Under the pieces are notes generated by a model. The model saw nothing but the letters and a program-made list of their open reading frames with translations, had not been told where the DNA came from and searched no databases. Below are positions 47,601 to 57,903 of a stretch of DNA of 64,000 nt, one piece after another (the first letter of the stretch is position 1; every line of letters begins with the position of its first letter). The position numbers were made by a program, and so were the translations under genes. The stretch is taken from the NCBI RefSeq assembly GCF_000002235.5, contig NW_022145532.1, positions 248,001 to 312,000 of the forward strand. The letters run 5' to 3'. Origin of the DNA: Strongylocentrotus purpuratus. Its lineage: Eukaryota > Echinodermata > Echinoidea > Camarodonta > Strongylocentrotidae.

Positions 47601-50544
47601 GGTTGACGGTATCTAGCATAAATGTGTCTTCAATATTTAGAGATCTCTTGGTTTTATTGCAATGTGCTTGATTTCATGAGCTGAGGAGCTCTACATATTA
47701 TAGTCCTACATGATTCTTGATGTGCTATCATCTGCTGAGGGCCAGAAGGGTGTTAACTCAAACATTTTTGACAAAGTTAAAGGTACTATGTCCCATTTGC
47801 AGGCCAAAAAATGAAAAAGTTAAATTCCAACTGCATTTGAAAGATAATACTTATTTAGAACTTCCCTAAAAAAGGTGGGGCTTGAAAATGTCTTTAAGTG
47901 AGAAAATAATGACTATTAGTTGTCAAATCGACTATAGGGCTATAGAAAAGTAATAGTCTTGATTTTCAGACAATTGTACCGAATGGTCATACGTTTTATG
48001 TTGCACAAAGATTCAATCAGTTTAATCTTGGCCATCACAAGAAGTGGGTTATTGATGTAAACAAATGCTCATGTACCCTTTACAACTCTTTTCATGTATG
48101 TTATTATTAAAGAAGAAAAAAGCCAGTCAGTCGCTCAATAGTGTCTGACAGTGATGTCTAGCAAGTAAACAGGTTTCCTTGCATAATTTGAATATGAGGA
48201 CACTGCTAACGTTTAAATTTCACAGATAGGAAATACATGACATATTCAAAATTCCTGCAAAGTTCTACAGAATTTGAGGTTGGCTGCAAAAGGGACATAG
48301 TACCTTTAATGCCCTTTTGGCTCTCAACAGAGGCTTTATGGTTTTAATAATGAAATCAGACGTTTAAAGGGCAATCCAAACCTTGTAACAAGTTCATTTG
48401 TATGAAAGTAGAAATAAGATTAACAGAATGGCGAAATTTGGATTCAAATTCAAATATTAAAGTTATGAATGTTTGAAATATGAGATCACTAAACGTCTAG
48501 GTGAATCTCAAATTGGCGGTTTTGTCAGTGGATCGTGACATAGTATCTCTCCTGTTTTTCAGTACAAAAATATTAGTTTCTGTGTTTCTCCCAAGTGCCT
48601 TCTCCCTTGAGGCACTACTCAAAATATATTATGGATAACATATCGCTATAGCTCCTCTAAAGAGAATTAGAGAATAGACCCTTGTGAGTAATACATTTTT
48701 GAAAAATTCAAATTTTAGTAACTATGTGTGTCGGAACAAATGGTAAAGTTGTCTGACACAACATCACAGAGACAGCCCACACATGTACCTACAGTGATTA
48801 AAACTGTCAAAAATTCATATCTTTGTCTGATTTCATTCAAACCTTCACCAGTCTACTTCTCTGATTTGTCTCCTTTCTTCTAGAGTAGTTTGCTATCAAG
48901 GTTTGATTTCCCTTTTAACTTCTGTGATTTTTCTTTCTCTTCCCTCTTCAGGTTCGACGAAGCCAGTTGTTCCTCTAGGTGATGTTCTTGGCGCATTGGA
49001 CAATATTACTGCTTTTACAGAGGCAGTAAGTATAACATATACAGTGCCAGAAAAAACGAAACCGAGAATTAATTATGTTTTATCATAACTTAGTCGCATT
49101 TATAATTAATAAATGACACATATTTGGAAACCTGAGATCCTCCTCTTTCATTTGATGCAACTCATATGATGCATATTTCATGCATGAGTGATTAAAATGA
49201 ATTTGAAGAGAGAAAACCAAAAAGTCATTTGGCGGACAGTATCTGAATTTCATAGAGAAAATCACATTTCTAGAAAGTTGAGTTCCTGCCCTTTCATATG
49301 ACACCTCAATCAGGAAAACTGAGCAAGGAATGACAAAGTTCTGTTTGTTTAAAGTAGTGCTTGTATTTCCATGATTTTTTCAAACAAATTCGTTTTTACT
49401 GGCTGCCTGCCGTAGCAGCAAGCAGAATTGACAAAAGACTTAACTTTGTTTCGTTGACAATCAGCCATGCAATGCCAGTCAATATCAACATCATATTTTG
49501 TTTCTACTTGAAGTGTTTTAGAAGCACATTAAACAATACAACATCATTGACAAACATAAGCATTTCAAATGAATTATTTTGTATTTTATTATTTCTGTAC
49601 TCTTTAAAAACAAATCATATATATTTCTTTCTATTTAATAATTATTTTTAGAAAAATATTTTATATATTATGAGACAAGAACTCAAGCAAACATCTAGAA
49701 TACACAAAATAGGTAGTGTTATAGAGCAACGTTTGAAAACTTGTATGTTTTTGTAAATACATGTAGACATATATATGCAAAATAATGATTTTTTTAAAGT
49801 CAAATTTGTCTTGACATTTGATTGTGAAATGTCATGTGGAAATATGACCTTGCAAAAGTCTGATTTGTGCAAACTTGATATCAGAAGCCGTTGAAAGGTG
49901 GGGCATTTGCGCGGCACAGAAGGTTTAACAAATCTGTATTGTATGTGTATTGCATGTATGTTTCTTAGAATGATTTTAATTATATTTAGATTAAAAGTTT
50001 TTTTAAAGAGAAAGAGATAACTCATATCAATATGTCCTTATTTTCTTCCCTACAGCTTGGGATTCTTCCGTCACAAGCCCCATCCATCACCGCCGGACTT
50101 CCAGATTTCATTCTAGACACCCTACCAACATCACCAAGCTTTACCCTTCCAGTCGATGGAGATGATGATGATGAAGATACAACGGAAGAATCAACTCGCA
50201 AACCTCCACCAGAAATTGGTTTCCTAAGCAACCCTGGTCTCTTCATCTCGTTGGTAGTGATAGCTACAGTGAGTATCATCATCATCATTGTTGGTCTCAT
50301 CTACCTGCTCTGTGATAGAAAACGAGGTAGGAGCGGTGAGTACATAACCAATCATACTCCGCGGAACAGCGACTTGGAGCTGGGATTCGACAATCCCGTC
50401 ATGGCGGAGAACGATAAGAACGTGTCTAACGGCAACCACCTTTCAAGCATAAAGGGAGAGATGGAATCGGATATGATTGTGCCGTACGATAACTTTACTC
50501 AAGAAGAATTGATGAATTATGAGGTGGAAGACACTCATTTGTAA
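32675..50544 (+). CDS. Predicted mucin-like type I transmembrane protein (6 exons, 652 residues)
   Basis: I do not recognise a named orthologue. The six exons join in one frame: 32,675-32,714, 38,782-39,863, 40,473-40,580, 41,777-41,942, 48,952-49,025 and 50,056-50,544. All introns are GT/AG. In order they give a signal peptide (residues 1 to about 22, MGSYQRITIVLILIVCLMGL), an acidic patch EEEEELEIE, and a Thr/Ser/Pro stalk with N-x-T sequons and tandem repeats (about 268-366). Next come a globular-looking module (about 375-490), an acidic juxtamembrane run (DDDDED), a transmembrane helix (about 552-576), basic RKRGR and a 76-residue tail ending THL. The start has A at -3 and G at +4. It is probably a surface glycoprotein. 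It could be a fast-evolving mucin with a SEA-like module. The gene model is strong, the function unknown. Confidence 0.82.
33210..33320. repeat. TAGATCTAGA palindromic cluster
   Basis: At least six overlapping AGATCTAGA/TAGATCTA words occur in about 110 bp, with a further copy at about 33,905. It is a simple palindromic repeat in intron 1 of the mucin-like gene. Confidence 0.7.
35875..36457. mobile_element. Long fold-back element (264-bp arms, 55-bp loop)
   Basis: AGGCGTGTCTTCACTATCTC at 35,875 opposes AGGCCCGTCTTCACTATCTC in reverse complement from 36,457. The arms pair almost perfectly to ATTTCCGG (36,131-36,138) and CCGGAAAT (36,194-36,201). The loop carries ACTAGTTGTACTAG. Arms contain internal repeats of the word GTCTTCATTAGAC and 'ATATCCAGCTA'. 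It lies in intron 1 of the mucin-like gene. Confidence 0.85.
38782..39863 (+). CDS. Exon 2 of mucin-like gene: Thr/Ser/Pro stalk
   Basis: This large exon covers residues 14-374. The acceptor is TCTCTGCAG and the donor GTAAGT. After the leader comes an acidic segment, then Thr/Ser/Pro/Glu-rich sequence with several N-x-T/S sequons (NLT, NET, NVT). Degenerate tandem repeats follow at about 39,540-39,838 (LHTSLPPTTPE and ATTSM modules). Composition indicates dense O-glycosylation. Confidence 0.88.
39540..39838 (+). repeat. Coding tandem repeat in mucin stalk
   Basis: Alternating units encode LHTSLPPTTPE (33 bp) and LHTSLPPxTPExATTSM (about 54-57 bp). Copies are very similar at the nucleotide level (CACACATCACTACCACCTAC), indicating recent duplication and a likely length polymorphism. 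Confidence 0.85.
40473..40580 (+). CDS. Exon 3 of mucin-like gene (residues 375-410)
   Basis: This 108-bp phase 0/0 exon has acceptor TTTTCAG and donor GTAAGT. It encodes 36 residues ending DNIVTLKFGGIT, a likely beta-strand that opens the folded membrane-proximal module. Confidence 0.82.
40798..41118. mobile_element. Imperfect inverted-repeat element (about 320 bp)
   Basis: TGTGACATCATAAAAATCTA on the left opposes GTGACGTCATCAGAAAATTA in reverse complement. Both arms share AATTTGAACTTCATTTT, GATTGAATATGT, GGCCG and CAATAGGAAATC. It lies in intron 3 of the mucin-like gene. Confidence 0.7.
41777..41942 (+). CDS. Exon 4 of mucin-like gene (residues 411-466)
   Basis: The acceptor is TGTACAG and the donor GTGAGT, leaving one base of codon 466. 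It encodes VNSWYDSYDVSFRQYLSNML (helix), then SDIYYIRPTPLDQNDILFVSF (two strands) and SSSARK, joined to Arg in exon 5. The strand-helix-strand order resembles a SEA/ferredoxin-like fold, but no diagnostic G-S-x-x-x cleavage motif is present. Confidence 0.82.
42577..42775 (+). repeat. Dispersed repeat 'GTTGAGTTCTGGTCATG', copy 3
   Basis: AGTTCTGGTCATGCGTTTGC, then CAAGGTTCTGGAATCATCAA and GATAAGAAATTTGGCCCAGT follow copy 2 closely. It lies in intron 4 of the mucin-like gene, next to a TTAA-type repeat end. Confidence 0.65.
42830..42940 (-). mobile_element. TTAA-flanked repeat end, minus copy
   Basis: Reverse complement of the 28,275 repeat: AGGTATAGACCAGTTTTGGA preceded by TTAA (42,941-42,944 on the plus strand), then GAATATGTTTTGACTAATAC. 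It is probably truncated near 42,830. Confidence 0.55.
44625..44700 (+). repeat. (CT)n microsatellite
   Basis: A CT run of about 40 bp with CTTT edges, in intron 4 of the mucin-like gene. Confidence 0.95.
47186..47456. mobile_element. Inverted repeat with TGACGAAG...CGAAACGTTG motif (Penelope-like?)
   Basis: Two arms of about 115 bp share GTCAACAAGGGATCTAAAA, GAGCCACTGCAACACTTCGT and CAGGTGATAAAATCTA around a 30-bp loop. The right arm reads CCTGACGAAGTGTTGCAGTG then GCTCACGAAACGTTG, the style of sequence found at termini of Penelope-like retroelements. The family assignment is tentative. Confidence 0.55.
47781..48305. mobile_element. TTAA-insertion MITE (AGGTACTATGTCCC ends)
   Basis: TTAA at 47,777-47,780 and 48,306-48,309 flank inverted ends AGGTACTATGTCCCATTTGC and, in reverse complement, AGGTACTATGTCCCTTTTGC. 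Length is 525 bp with no coding capacity. A TTAA duplication is characteristic of piggyBac and some Kolobok-type elements. Confidence 0.8.
48952..49025 (+). CDS. Exon 5 of mucin-like gene (residues 466-490)
   Basis: This 74-bp exon has acceptor CTCTTCAG and donor GTAAGT. It completes Arg-466 and encodes STKPVVPLGDVLGALDNITA, including an N-I-T sequon and a probable second helix. Its phase fits exons 4 and 6 exactly. Confidence 0.78.
49026..50055. other. Mucin-like gene intron 5
   Basis: AT-rich; nothing recognised. Confidence 0.7.
50056..50544 (+). CDS. Exon 6 of mucin-like gene: TM helix, cytoplasmic tail, stop
   Basis: Residues 491-652. The exon has a Pro/Thr juxtamembrane linker, the acidic run DGDDDDED, then the helix LFISLVVIATVSIIIIIVGL continuing IYLLC, and the basic stop-transfer DRKRGR. 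The 76-residue tail has a G-E-Y site, DLELGFDNPV and an acidic C-terminus VEDTHL before TAA. Thr at -2 and Leu at 0 fit a class I PDZ ligand. Confidence 0.9.
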   Translation, partial: LGILPSQAPSITAGLPDFILDTLPTSPSFTLPVDGDDDDEDTTEESTRKPPPEIGFLSNPGLFISLVVIATVSIIIIIVGLIYLLCDRKRGRSGEYITNHTPRNSDLELGFDNPVMAENDKNVSNGNHLSSIKGEMESDMIVPYDNFTQEELMNYEVEDTHL

Positions 50545-53500
50545 AAAAGATCAATTTCATGGCATCAGTTTAAAATATGGATTGGATGTTTGAGCAAAAA
50601 TGATTTGTTATGATGCCCAAATGGCATTTTGAAGCAATGTGTGTTATGATGAGATGATAGTGTTTTAAAGCAATGTTTGTGTTTGAGTTTGCCATGATAA
50701 TTATGTGCATTTCAACAACAACAAAATGTGCTGATAAAAGCAATTTTGATTTGTGGGTCCTTTAACTTTTGGGGTTATAAAACCATGTAAAAGAGATACA
50801 TGTTGAAGTGCAGTGATCAAACATATTTGGAGGATTCTTGCTACATCCAAGTTTGCCTGGTACTAGCATTCAGTACTAGATCTTTTATTTAACAAGTTGT
50901 ACTGTAAAGAAACCTCTCAACATTTGTGCTTCCTGTGAGATTGTAGTTGTAATACATTAAGTTTTGAGATATACTAACGAAACCCAAAAGGTTTTGGTTA
51001 ACATGAAGTTTTCGAATACTTGACAATTATAAACATTTTCTCTCTGTGACGAAACTTGCCATTGAGATCAGCTTTAGTGAAATAGTCTCCTACTTGAATC
51101 TTGGTTGACCTGTTTGCTTGTTGTCCTATCTAACCTTGCAAGTGAAGAGTGTTATATAGTACAGATAAAATGTCAGATATCCAAAGATCATATTACTAGT
51201 TGTAAATAGGTAGGCAAAAAACGAATTTTGGCCTCTATTACTTCAATAGACTTCATGAAATAATATGAATACTGTACAATTAATCAGAGAGAGAGAAAGA
51301 GAGAGAGAGGGGCTGAGGCTACCAAAAGTTCTGTTATGCAATTTATACATTGTATTCTGTTAATAGTGTATTCATATCTGCTGTTTTCTTCCCTTTTAAA
51401 TGATTATTATAACTATCTGATGATTCTGATCCCTGTTGACATAGAATCATAGTCAATGTTAGCCAAAACATTCTAAACGTACATGATCAGAGCGGCAGAG
51501 CCTGTGACCAGTCTGTTTTAAAGTGTTTTGCCGTATCATGTGTACATGTATACATGGACATGTACTTGTAAACACTGGCTTCTATCATCATCAGGCATTG
51601 GTGAAAAACTTGTGCAAAACTGTTTAAAGAGTTTACTTTGAGTGATAGCAGTACAATGATACTGTTCATGTATTCCTGGCTTGCCTGACTCCTACTCATT
51701 TTCCATGTATTATATTGTACTAGCATTCCTTATCAGAAGAAACTTCCATTATATCCATATGTACCGTATGTCACTGTAAATATAGCTTACTTGTGTAGTT
51801 TACTGTGTAAGTATTTACTCTTGTAGATATGTTGAATATTTTGAAAAAGTAAAATGGTACTACTTATCTTTAGATTTCATAAACAGTTGTGTATGATGAC
51901 TCAATATAGCATTTACATTTGATCTGAAAAAAAAACATAGACTTGTAGTTTATCAATGTTTTAATCTTTTTTAAAACTATTTTTTGGCAAATGAGTGCAA
52001 ATGTAAAGTTAAGAATTTGATAGGGCCTTGGACAAGTTTGTTTGTGGCCGGCCCACTTTTATTGTATGAAATAATGTAGTTATACTAATTTATTTTCTTT
52101 TTAAATATGTAAAGCAAAATTAAACCAAGATATATAAATAGTATAGGTAGGTACTTATGCTGCTATTAACATTTACTGTGTTACACCACACCACTGTTTT
52201 GATAGAAGCTCCATAAAAGAATGGGCAAAGTGTTTGATGACACTTTTCTTTTGTTCAGAACTTCAACTTTGTTATTACTCAAAGTTTAGAATTTCAGACC
52301 GAAGTATTTGTATCAAACAACAGTATTGTGTCTTGTGATCAAGATGGTATAAACAGTAAAGAGTAGAAAAGCTCCCAGCCTGTGATGTCATCCACAGTGT
52401 TATGTTTCATCCATTGTTATCCATGTTTATTGTTTAATTGTTGCATTTAAAAGAGTATGATGTGCATGCTAAACACAATTGTTCTGTGTTTTTAAATCTT
52501 CAAGTGCATGCATCCTCATTTTACCACAGGCATTACTGTCTAGTATGATATCTAAAAGTTGCCTTTTCATTTCAACGAATCGATACATCTCGCCAGCATT
52601 AAAAAGATAACAACACAGGAAAACATAGACTACTAATAATGAGTAGATTTTTTCTTCTTACTCTTTTTAATCTTTTTAAAAGGCATTAAACACCTTGCTA
52701 CTACCTTGATTACAAAATATTTCTGAGTTGTGACATATTGTATTCATAGTCTGCATATGTGCCATGGAACTAATTTTAATCTTGCCCAATATTCATGGAT
52801 AAATAGCATTGCAGTAATCTAAATCAATGTAGTAATGTACGGGAGATTGGTTGTGACTTGCATGAGATGTCCATTTTGTTACTTCTCCATACTTGGTTTA
52901 CCCGTTTGTATTACCCCTGTGAAGTGAGCTTTTAGCCACAGTTTTGTTCTTGAGTGTTGCAATAGTTGATCTTACAAATGTATTCAACTCAGCTAGCCAA
53001 ACTCTCTTGCCAAAATGACTGTGATAGAGTAGCAGCATAAGCTACAGTGTATGGCGAGCAATGATACTGGAAATCTCCTGATTTACTTAGAAAACACATT
53101 TGAATACATGTTTAAAATATGATAATGGAATAGAAATGTAGTCATTTTTGAGATGTTTTATCCTGTATGCTGAAGCGCTCCTATCATTCTCCAGTTTACT
53201 CTTATCTTATTTAAACAAATGTAAACCCAGTAGACTTCCTTGCAAAAATGGAACAAAATAGAAACACTCTTCATCTTCCTATATTGAATGTGTATGATCA
53301 ATTAATGTTTGGTACTATAGTTCCCAAATGTTCATATTTAGATGATTTCAAGAAAGAAAGCCTAATATTGCCAAACCAGAAAGTGCCTAACTCTATCAGT
53401 ATTTGTAACCAAATTGATGTTGACTTGCTGAGCTTTATTCTTGCTACGATTTATTATATAACCCTAAAGTTCTCTAATACCGGTATTCCAAGAGAAGAGA

Positions 53501-54795
53501 TCGTTGTATAATCTTATGCTATGACCGACACTAATTGGTAAGAAAAAGTATACATTTATCTTGCAGTGAAGTTTTGATATACAGTGATATTTTATTGTTT
53601 TCTTAGATTTTTAGTTGATAAATGTGTACAGTATTCATTGCACCATGAACTTGCTGCTAATCTGAATTGTTAAAGAGGCTTATTGGAAATTAGTGTGCAA
53701 ATGTGATTGATACTGGAAAACATAAAAGTAATGTTGTGTATTAAAATAAAAGGCAAAGCAATATTAAGGCTGATGAAGGTTTAAGGTTGTGCTGAATCCA
53801 AAGTTTGCAATGTGAGAGCAAAATGCTTTGTTATCTCATTAAGGTTTGTTTATGTATTGTCTTGGGACTTGTTTGAAAACATTTAGAGAAGAAAACAAAA
53901 TTATCCCTTGGTTTTATGTTGAGGTATTAAAAAGCTTGTCATTGTTTCTTCTGTGTCATAATGTATAACATGATACTATTGCCATGAAATATTCCAGCTG
54001 AAAGTGGTATCTGTATGCCAACGCCAATACTCCTCCCTGTTTGAAGAGAAACACTTTTGAACAACATAAACATACATGTAGTCAGTACGTATCAAGGACA
54101 GTACTAACAGTATTAGAAGACAAAAACTTTTCATGTGATTTGAACAGGAGATGCTTGTACTGGTGATATTTTTGCACTTTATATCCTTTGGAAAATTCAA
54201 CAATGCAACCATTTATGAAGATGCATGCTCAGAAAAAATGTCGCCAAATTTTGAAGATAGCCTCATGCCACGATATTGTTTTTGATGATGAAAAAAGCCG
54301 CCCATCACTTGGCTGCTTACCTATCATAATGTTACCATGGTGATAGGAACGAAAGGATAATTAATTTTGTTTGGTCTTTATAGACATTGAATGCAGTTTT
54401 CACTTTCAATTAAGTCTACCGGTAGTCCATAATCCAAAGTCAATCCATTTTCTTTTCTTAATCAATCAAATGTTATCATGTTTGTGATAATATGCTGAAA
54501 GCCTCAGTGTTTGTTTCTAAAGTGTAAAAAAGTTTTTTTATTTTATACATTTGTATCTAAAGTTGTGCTCTTGTTTTGTTTTAAGCTGTAACAAAGCTCA
54601 AAAGAATGAATGTACTTCAGTTGTATAGACTCTGTTCCAACTCGTTTGAATTCCGCATCGGTGCTCTTTATGTGTTTATAGCCTTCATGTAGTATTAAAG
54701 CACCTTGCCGTATTTTGTTATTATCATCAGTGACTGTTATAGCATTTTGGTAAGTTATGCACTTTGCTTTATAATAAAGATATCAGTGAATATGT
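50545..54795 (+). other. Probable long 3' UTR of the mucin-like gene
   Basis: This is AT-rich, largely repeat-free sequence without coding signal. AATAAA hexamers occur at 53,745-53,750 and 54,773-54,778; the latter is followed by a GT-rich stretch and is my preferred cleavage site. A Pumilio-type TGTAAATA lies at about 51,776. An earlier polyadenylation site cannot be excluded. Confidence 0.35.
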
Positions 54796-56354
54796 GAAGA
54801 TAATGTGTGAAATGTCATTGCTTTATGAGCTTAGATTCCTAGAATGATGAAAAACTACAAGATATGGGATCCTTTTCCACCACAAGAAGTTTTAAATGAG
54901 ATGACATAGGTTAAATATAGACTATTGTAGCTGTGAAAAAGGTTTAGTTGTGACCGAAGCAAGTTTGTGTTGATGATGACTACTGGTTACATTATATTTT
55001 CCACCCCATTTGCTGTTCCGTCCGAGTGAGTACCTTGAGCATTTTAATAGATTCCGAGAAACAAAACTAAAAGTGAAATATAGCCGTTTGTTATTTACAT
55101 GCCTTCTCGTAAAGTACTCTATATCAGTGTGCCTTCCATTGTTCATACCATGCAGAGGAGCATGCTACCTGTCTTGGTAAGAAATGTATATAATGCTATA
55201 AGATTTTTATTTTAATTTGATTCGACGAAGAGCAAGATGCAATTAATTTCAAGTTTCTGAAACAACAAAACCCCTCGGAAGTAAGGAGAAAAAATATAGA
55301 ATATATAGTAGTTTAGTTTTATCATCGTTTTCAGTTTCATGTTCCTCTTTCATATCTCAATTAAGTAGTTTACTGGTTTTGATTTGCTCGCTGCTGACAA
55401 AATGCGTTATTCCCGGAACGACCAAATTGTGTTACCTTTCACGCTCCTCTGCTACAAACACACCGGAATCGTCTATTTTGACGTGTTTATCATGATCATA
55501 TACATCCAGGCTACCATTATGTATAGACCTGTCGCCTTGGTTCAGTGAGTGATTTATGATCTAACCAAGTCATAAATCCTAACGAGGTTATTGTTAAGGA
55601 TACTCGTTAAATACAAACTTCATTTTAAGTAGAAACTTGTCAAGTACAACCCTGATCTTTTTGCCTTGACACAAGATCCCATTATTGCAACACATGATAT
55701 TCAAACCTTTGCTCCCAGAAGTGACTATAATCTTTGTTTTCATATCATCTGACATAATGCAGAAAATATGGAGCACCCGAGTTCACCTTTTCATCCAGTC
55801 ATCTGTTTAATGGCATTCAACATTTATAAATCAAAATAATTACCAAAGGGGCAGAATTCGTCATTGTTTAGACAAAAACGGTTGCGAAGAGACTCCCCTC
55901 TCTCTCCTACATTATATGCAAGACTATAGTCCGCAGCGAAATACAAATTTCCAACGAACACCGAATATGTGACGGATTTGATATTCACTTTCGAAACCGG
56001 TAATAATTATGGCCTTTTGGAATATGTCAATTTCCCTCAGGAGCTTGCCCTGGGGTGGCGAACAGAATTTGTTTCTTCCGATCAAGTATTTATTTCTTCT
56101 CTTGAGCATTTTGATTTGCAGTCGGTCATTACCTGAATATGAGGGAATAGCTAGAATAGACATGAAAATATTTCGATAATGCAAACCATTCTCTAATTTG
56201 AACTTTCTGAGGGCATAATTTTATTAGCAGCATATTTTTCGATGATGGTTCTTGTAATTTATTATAAGAGAAAAACTAAAGGGGGGCGAGGAATATGATT
56301 CCGAGGATTGAATGTGTTTTGATTTGGGATTTTGAATTATTATGTTCTAACTGG

Positions 56355-56455
56355 TGATGGTGACGACGATTAATGTGATGATGATGAAGGTGATGATGGT
56401 GGTGGTGATGGTGGTGATGATGATGACGAGGAAGGTGAGGAGGAGGAGGAATTTA
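56355..56455 (+). repeat. (GAT/GGT)n imperfect trinucleotide repeat
   Basis: GATGATGAAGGTGATGATGG continues as GGT/GAT/GAG triplets. Non-coding. Confidence 0.85.
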
Positions 56456-57394
56456 AGGGGAGGATCGGATGTAAAACGCGCAGATAATCTTTAGAAAATA
56501 TATTATCATAAGTTGATGATGGGGATCATCGTAATCATCGTCACAATTCCAATATAAATGATACCGGTATTAAAAGAAAATAATCGCACTTCTGTTCCCA
56601 AATCGACAGCGCTCCATCGCAACAGCCTTCTGTCGAACATTAACTCCGAAACTTGGCCTTACTTTTAAAATCCAACATACTGTATCGCGTCGACAAACCC
56701 CAATACTCGATTTCAACCTGCAATTTATAAGACCAATATAAATACTGACCTAATGACAGACGAGGTAGTTAACATGTTAAGAGTTAAGAGCTGATGACCT
56801 GACCTTAATTGACCTCCCATGACCTCAGTAAGGTGACAGATGTCGTCTGCGTCTGGTGTGTGGTGGGATCGGATCAGGTATTTTTATGACGCACGAATCG
56901 GGGTCATGACCTCCTCGGTTCAAGGTGACCGGGGTGCGGCAGGCTATTTCCAGATTTACTCCTGTAAATGCCGCTTTGGACATCTGGAATGCAACCGATT
57001 CAGTCTACGAACAAGATAATTTTAGAATGTATGATTTCATCAAGAAACCCACATTGTTTCTTTCTTTTTAAACTTCATAATGCCCAGCAATCGCCAGTAA
57101 CTTTGTCATAAATTATGTCCGGGGTAACTTTTGTACAAGTATGATCAACAAAGTGATGTTAAAATCAATCCGAATCTTGAATGTTCATTGAAACTATATA
57201 TGACAGAAGTGCAAGTTCTCTACCTCTTTCGTAATCGTGATGAATATTTGTATAGACCTTTTAAGTACATTATCAGGAGAAAAAATGTATGTAAACGCAT
57301 ATAAGTTTTAAGTTCATGGTACTCGTATGCGCCAACTATAATGCACATGGTCAGCAAACGGTATTCTACTTGTTTTTTGGGGTTAAATCGATAA

Positions 57395-57615
57395 TGATGA
57401 CGATGTTGATAATGATGATGATGACGACGATGACGACGATGATGATGATGATGATTATGATGTTAATGATAATAATGATGATGATGATAATGAATATGAT
57501 GGCGACGACGACGACGACGACGACGACGATGATGATGATGATGATAATGATGTTGATGATAATAATGATAATTATTATTATAATGATGATGCTAGTGATG
57601 ATGATGACAATGATG
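57395..57615 (+). repeat. (GAT/GAC)n trinucleotide tract
   Basis: About 220 bp of GAT, GAC and AAT triplets, including an eight-copy GAC run near 57,505. It generates a spurious poly-Met open frame. Confidence 0.95.
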
Positions 57616-57774
57616 AAATAGATATACTGATGATTGGGACAATATGCTGACCTCCTCTGGAACGAATTTGATCGCAGAAATTACAAGAGCAAAACATAAC
57701 AACATAATTATAAAAGATGGCTGGCGAACACTAAACCCATGTTCCTCTAGACCTCTACCCATACACGGTACAAG

Positions 57775-57810
<36 letters not shown>

Positions 57811-57822
57811 ACACACACACTC
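57775..57822 (+). repeat. (AC)n microsatellite
   Basis: ACACAC run with GCAC variants, 68 bp left of the perfect X-box. Confidence 0.95.
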
Positions 57823-57889
57823 AATTATTACACCCTCTGCAAGCATCGTCACAAAATCCTCGACAAGTGCCGACGGATCGTTACCATGG

Positions 57890-57903
57890 TAACCGAAACA
57901 GCC
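57890..57903. promoter_or_regulatory. Perfect palindromic X-box (RFX site)
   Basis: GTTACCATGGTAAC is a full 14-bp match to the RFX consensus GTNRCC-AT-RGYAAC and fully symmetrical. It lies in an otherwise unannotated region. RFX factors drive ciliary genes, so it could belong to a gene beyond the right edge or an unrecognised first exon. Binding is not shown. Confidence 0.5.

Larger units (their letters stand above)
41943..48951. other. Mucin-like gene intron 4 (7 kb)
   Basis: Contains dispersed repeat copy 3, a TTAA repeat end, the CT microsatellite, a CAT run (47,043-47,065), the Penelope-like inverted repeat and the TTAA MITE. 44,900-47,000 shows nothing recognised. Confidence 0.75.

Noticed and set aside
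53248..53511. 87-codon frame in the presumed 3' UTR
   Set aside because: No homology recognised, and the length is within chance for this AT-rich region without splice or context support.
54331..54346. X-box-like GTTACCATGGTGAT
   Set aside because: Only a partial match (about 11 of 14) in 3' UTR-like sequence; too weak to annotate.
57316..57621. Poly-Met/Thr open frame
   Set aside because: Translated GAT/GAC microsatellite.
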